Source: an uncultured Nitrospiraceae bacterium (GTDB taxonomy: Bacteria > Nitrospirota > Thermodesulfovibrionia > Thermodesulfovibrionales > Dissulfurispiraceae). From it: a stretch of DNA of 64,000 bases. The stretch lies in contig CAIJNL010000005.1 of the NCBI GenBank assembly GCA_903822005.1, forward strand, positions 1 through 64,000, read 5' to 3'. Positions 61,534 through 64,000 of the stretch are shown piece after piece. The translations under genes were made by a program, and so were the position numbers. A model generated the notes under the pieces. The model did no database searches. It was not told the origin of the DNA and was given only the letters and a program-made list of their open reading frames with translations. Numbering within the stretch: the first letter of the stretch is position 1; each line of letters begins with the position of its first letter.

Positions 61534-61764
61534 ATGAGCAATCCGGAAAATTCTGCAGGCGATCAGTTCACGCGCAGGGATGCAATCAAGAAATGCTTTT
61601 TGGTGCTCGGCGCCGGTATCATGGGGTTATTGGCGGCAAAGGGAAAATCACATGCGGGTTGGGGGCGGTGCTCGCAATGTTCATGTCCCCAGTACAGACA
61701 GGCCTATGGCACAGACCTCTGTTCCAACTGTGGTCACCAATACGCAGCTCACTGGAACAGCTGA
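61534..61764 (+). CDS. Small Tat-exported protein with two CxxC motifs
   Basis: This 76-residue protein starts with a twin-arginine signal: TRRDAIKKCFLVLGAGIMGLLA. The mature part of about 35 residues has CSQCSCPQY and DLCSNCGHQY, a zinc-ribbon-like or metal-binding pattern. The Tat signal implies folding, perhaps with a metal, before export. No family is recognised. GGGGG lies before the ATG at 61534. Confidence 0.7.
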   Translation: MSNPENSAGDQFTRRDAIKKCFLVLGAGIMGLLAAKGKSHAGWGRCSQCSCPQYRQAYGTDLCSNCGHQYAAHWNS

Positions 61765-61864
61765 TACGGCCGGCCCTGCAAATCTCTTAACGTATGCACG
61801 GGGCAGCAGGTTTTTGCAATAAGAATCGAACGAACAAGTCCTGAACCATATTCCCGTCGTGCGG

Positions 61865-61890
61865 CCCGGAGAGCTGCCTAAGCCTCCGGG
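61865..61890 (+). ncRNA. Structured leader hairpin upstream of a secreted-protein gene
   Basis: CCCGGAG (61865-61871) pairs with CTCCGGG (61884-61890); inside, GCT pairs with AGC around a five-base loop with a one-base bulge. It lies about 45 bp before the next start codon. It may be an mRNA-stabilising or regulatory element. I could not match it to a known riboswitch. Confidence 0.3.
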
Positions 61891-61936
61891 TTCGCAAACC
61901 TGATACGAAAGCATAAAACCCAACAGGGAGACCAAA

Positions 61937-62464
61937 ATGATTCCCAAGACTTTTTTTGCAAGAAAAATTCCGGACTTTAATTTTCGGAGACTGCATCTCC
62001 TTGCCATAGTCCTCCTCATCGCTGTGACAGCTTTTTTTGTCACGGTGCCGGTCCTTGCCCAGCAGGGATTTGCGATGCTTGGGACATGGCAGTCAACGAC
62101 CAAGGACGGGGTCTTGACAGTGGCGTTCAATGGTGATGGCACGTTCACTACCCGATCCTGCTGGCCCCCTGGCCCGGGCGGCACCGGCAGTGGATGCGCG
62201 ACCTGGCGAGGCAAATACAGGGTTACGGGAGTCTCGTCCTGGGTTTCTCAGGCGCACTCTTTCCAGTCCTGTGCAAGCGGCGGCGGCTGCAACAGCTGTC
62301 CGAGGAGCCGCGGTGACATCCCGGGCCCGCAGAATTACGGATGCGACATAATGAAAAGCATGTTTGGCATTAACCTCGGCGCGCAAAACAGCGAGAGCAT
62401 GACGATGCAGGGTCCAAACCAGGCGCTGGACTCGAGCGGGAGGACCTGGCGTCGCATCCGCTGA
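61937..62464 (+). CDS. Secreted Cys-rich protein, lipocalin-like
   Basis: This 175-residue protein has a long signal region (LLAIVLLIAVTAFFVTVPVLAQ) and a mature part starting GFAMLGTWQSTTKDGVLTV, a lipocalin-like opening, followed by GTFTTRSC, GCATWRGKYRV and a cysteine cluster (SCASGGGCNSCPRSRG). No enzymatic motif is recognised. GGGAG lies before the ATG. It follows the Tat-exported gene. Confidence 0.7.
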   Translation: MIPKTFFARKIPDFNFRRLHLLAIVLLIAVTAFFVTVPVLAQQGFAMLGTWQSTTKDGVLTVAFNGDGTFTTRSCWPPGPGGTGSGCATWRGKYRVTGVSSWVSQAHSFQSCASGGGCNSCPRSRGDIPGPQNYGCDIMKSMFGINLGAQNSESMTMQGPNQALDSSGRTWRRIR

Positions 62465-62559
62465 AGGCGCGTCCAAAGGTCCGTTAAATGGTGTATTGAG
62501 CCACCGGGACGGTAATAGATGGATTCATAACGCGGTCAAAAATAAAGAATGAAATAGAT

Positions 62560-63369
62560 ATGCGAAAGACATTTTTATTATTGTTCACTTTTTTTGCGCT
62601 TGTTGCTGCAGACATCGCATTTGCCGCAAATTGGCAGTTTGTCATGACAGGAGATACTCCCCGGTACGGAGGTATAAATGTTTATTTCGATACTGAATCC
62701 GTTGCCAAAAACGGAGATACTCTAATCTTTTATGTTCGCAATGTGTTCGATAATCCGGGGCCGGATGCCAAAACCATTGTGTTTAAAGAGGAAGTGAACA
62801 TGGTCACCCGACAGTACAGATACCTTGAAGTAGTCGGATACGATGCCAATGGTGTCGAGATGAACCGAATGGTGATCATGCCCTGGAGGCCGCTGGTACC
62901 AGACAGCCCGGGCCAGACTCTTGTTGATAAGGTTTTGCCGTATGCCAAACAGAAAACAAATGAAAATATGCTGCAGGGTCCGCTGCGTGTTGACTATGAG
63001 TATCAGTCCGGCCCTTATGTAAGAAGATTACGCGGAGTGGTTAACGATCCTCCGGGACTTTGGCAGGCACTTTTGCCGCTCCAGCCCCCGCCGGGCGCGA
63101 GAGGGGGTTATGGCCTGATAGGCGACGACTATCTTCTTGATAAGGAATCCGGTTTCGGCTTGCGGCAGTTGGGCGCTGTGGCGCGGAGGCATATAACTGC
63201 TGAATCCATATACGTTGTTCAACCGGCGGGATTTAGTGACATCGGCGTCCAGGAGGGAGTATTCACCAGCGTTGATTCCATGAATGACACTACCCTCGGA
63301 TGGGTCTTCTTTGACCTGCGGCCGAAATTTGAAGCCGACCTGAAAAAGCGCCTGAACCTGAACCCTTGA
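62560..63369 (+). CDS. Secreted protein with an adhesin-E-like domain, unknown
   Basis: A signal peptide (about 1-22, ending AFAA) is followed by NWQFVMTGDTPRYGGINVYF and YYFDTESVAKNG-like strands that resemble the surface-adhesin E type fold (a small beta domain with a W at the start). The second half (YEYQSGPYVRRLRGVV onwards) has no match. 269 residues. Confidence in the domain is low; the secretion signal is clear. It is followed 15 bp later by a membrane protein gene, so they may be co-transcribed. Confidence 0.6.
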   Translation: MRKTFLLLFTFFALVAADIAFAANWQFVMTGDTPRYGGINVYFDTESVAKNGDTLIFYVRNVFDNPGPDAKTIVFKEEVNMVTRQYRYLEVVGYDANGVEMNRMVIMPWRPLVPDSPGQTLVDKVLPYAKQKTNENMLQGPLRVDYEYQSGPYVRRLRGVVNDPPGLWQALLPLQPPPGARGGYGLIGDDYLLDKESGFGLRQLGAVARRHITAESIYVVQPAGFSDIGVQEGVFTSVDSMNDTTLGWVFFDLRPKFEADLKKRLNLNP

Positions 63370-63384
63370 TGAAGTAAGTTAAAT

Positions 63385-63945
63385 ATGAAAGCTGATCCAG
63401 TGCCCGGGTTTTGGTCCATAGAGTTTCACACCCGCTTTTTCCCGGCGTTAATATGGGACCGTCTGCGGTCCGGCAAGCGGAAAAGGTCAGGGTTTAGCTT
63501 TTTCGCCGGGGTTTACCTTGCCCTCGAAATCTGCCTTGTCCTTATAGTCGCGGGCACTCCCTCGGCGTTATCTCAAGGATCAGTCTATGGCTGGATAATC
63601 TTTGGCATAGGCGCGGCAGGACTTCTAATGTTACTCGTCAACAGCATATCAATGGGCCTTGAAACGACTCCAAGCTTTGACTCATTTCTTACAGGTATTT
63701 ATTTCTTTTTTGTTAATGCTGGTCTGTCTGCCGGAATATTCGTTATGGCTATTGAACACACCCCTCTCTATCAGGGATTGCAGATGGTGGCTGCCGGACT
63801 TGTCGCGGGATACGTTCTTGGCATACTTGCCGGCCTCGGCCTGCAATACCTCGGCTGGATAGCGGAGTGGCTTGACTCTCTCGCATTGCCGGCGTGTGTG
63901 GGTATGATTGTGGTGGACCTGGTATTACTGTCCGGAGTTTTGTGA
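63385..63945 (+). CDS. Integral membrane protein, unknown
   Basis: The 186 residues have a basic N-terminus (RSGKRKRSG) and about five hydrophobic helices (about 40-56, 66-88, 99-121, 130-155 and 165-185). No motif is recognised. It starts 15 bp after the preceding secreted protein, on the same strand, with no strong Shine-Dalgarno site. No other gene follows in the last 55 bp of the window. Confidence 0.65.
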   Translation: MKADPVPGFWSIEFHTRFFPALIWDRLRSGKRKRSGFSFFAGVYLALEICLVLIVAGTPSALSQGSVYGWIIFGIGAAGLLMLLVNSISMGLETTPSFDSFLTGIYFFFVNAGLSAGIFVMAIEHTPLYQGLQMVAAGLVAGYVLGILAGLGLQYLGWIAEWLDSLALPACVGMIVVDLVLLSGVL

Positions 63946-64000
63946 GGATCAAAGGGCACTGAGCAGATTCGTACGAGCCTGCCATGGAAAGCTCCTACTG

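Noticed and set aside
61795-61936. Riboswitch of a known class upstream of the secreted Cys-rich protein
   Set aside because: The stem at 61865 is real, but I could not match the conserved loops of any known class.
1-64000. CRISPR array
   Set aside because: No set of evenly spaced direct repeats with unique spacers is seen; the tandem repeats at 56985-57410 are coding and contiguous.

Overview
The window comes from a Gram-negative, probably anaerobic or microaerophilic bacterium. It has an LPS/Kdo pathway, many Sec and lipoprotein signals, an NtrY/NtrX pair, a sigma-54 promoter and M16B peptidase pairs. A TIGR03960-type radical SAM protein sits next to RNase G. Gene style and order recall Nitrospirota (Thermodesulfovibrio-like) or deltaproteobacterial lineages. 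That placement is an impression from gene content, not a phylogenetic test. Core genes use clear Shine-Dalgarno sites, many GTG/TTG starts and 4-8 nt stop/start overlaps, and look GC-balanced. Several accessory segments are visibly AT-richer.

Layout. 1-2.8 kb: remnant of an accessory locus (GASH-like protein plus calcineurin-type phosphoesterase with a C-terminal adaptor-like domain), cut at its 3' end by an IS21-type insertion-sequence end and lying on the 3' side of a tRNA-Met gene. 3.0-6.5 kb: core operon kdsD-kdsC-pgsA-plsY-queC. 6.5-16.9 kb: response regulator, ubiX, a secreted propeller-like protein, a haem-sensor diguanylate cyclase, periplasmic asparaginase, a solute-binding lipoprotein, an HPP membrane protein, and a small organic-acid cluster (FAH hydrolase, C_GCAxxG redox protein, MFS symporter, HMG-CoA-lyase-like enzyme). 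17.0-20.7 kb: AT-rich island with a membrane protein, an AbiV-family abortive-infection protein and a pentapeptide-repeat membrane protein, flanked by a 12-bp direct repeat. 20.7-28.8 kb: DUF2007, transaldolase, glcF/larE, rng and a large radical SAM gene, then a TauE/SafE transporter bracketed by 42-bp direct repeats. 29.0-30.5 kb: orphan HicB facing a secreted barnase/barstar operon. 30.6-33.4 kb: ABC exporter plus B12-type radical SAM enzyme. 33.5-34.5 kb: a Spy/CpxP-like periplasmic protein behind a textbook sigma-54 promoter, and a secreted OB-fold-like protein. 34.6-42.3 kb: universal stress protein, der, ntrX, ntrY, DUF4390, hisI, a HIT protein, a Nudix hydrolase and ferredoxin. 42.4-45.5 kb: a glycine-rich membrane protein, an MNT/HEPN toxin-antitoxin pair, a GNAT-like protein and an isoprenylcysteine-methyltransferase-like membrane protein. 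45.5-56.6 kb: Trm112, gltX, rpsO, pnp, three M16 peptidases, recN, a ferredoxin and aroD. 56.8-64 kb: a repeat-rich Gln/Arg secreted protein, tRNA-Ala(CGC), a degraded chemoreceptor tail, a run of small secreted Cys-rich, TPR and lipocalin-like proteins, a CDF-type membrane protein next to insertion-sequence-end repeats, and a membrane protein.

How the genes work together. The core blocks serve envelope lipid and LPS synthesis (kdsD/kdsC/pgsA/plsY), tRNA modification and charging (queC, trm112, gltX), RNA turnover (rng, pnp, rpsO), and nitrogen/envelope signalling (ntrYX). The accessory blocks are rich in conflict genes: GASH/phosphoesterase, AbiV, barnase/barstar, HicB and HEPN/MNT. They sit at sites marked by repeats or insertion-sequence scars. 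The best candidates for something little described are the GASH/phosphoesterase remnant, the AbiV/pentapeptide/membrane-protein island, and the secreted barnase operon with its lipocalin-like leader gene.
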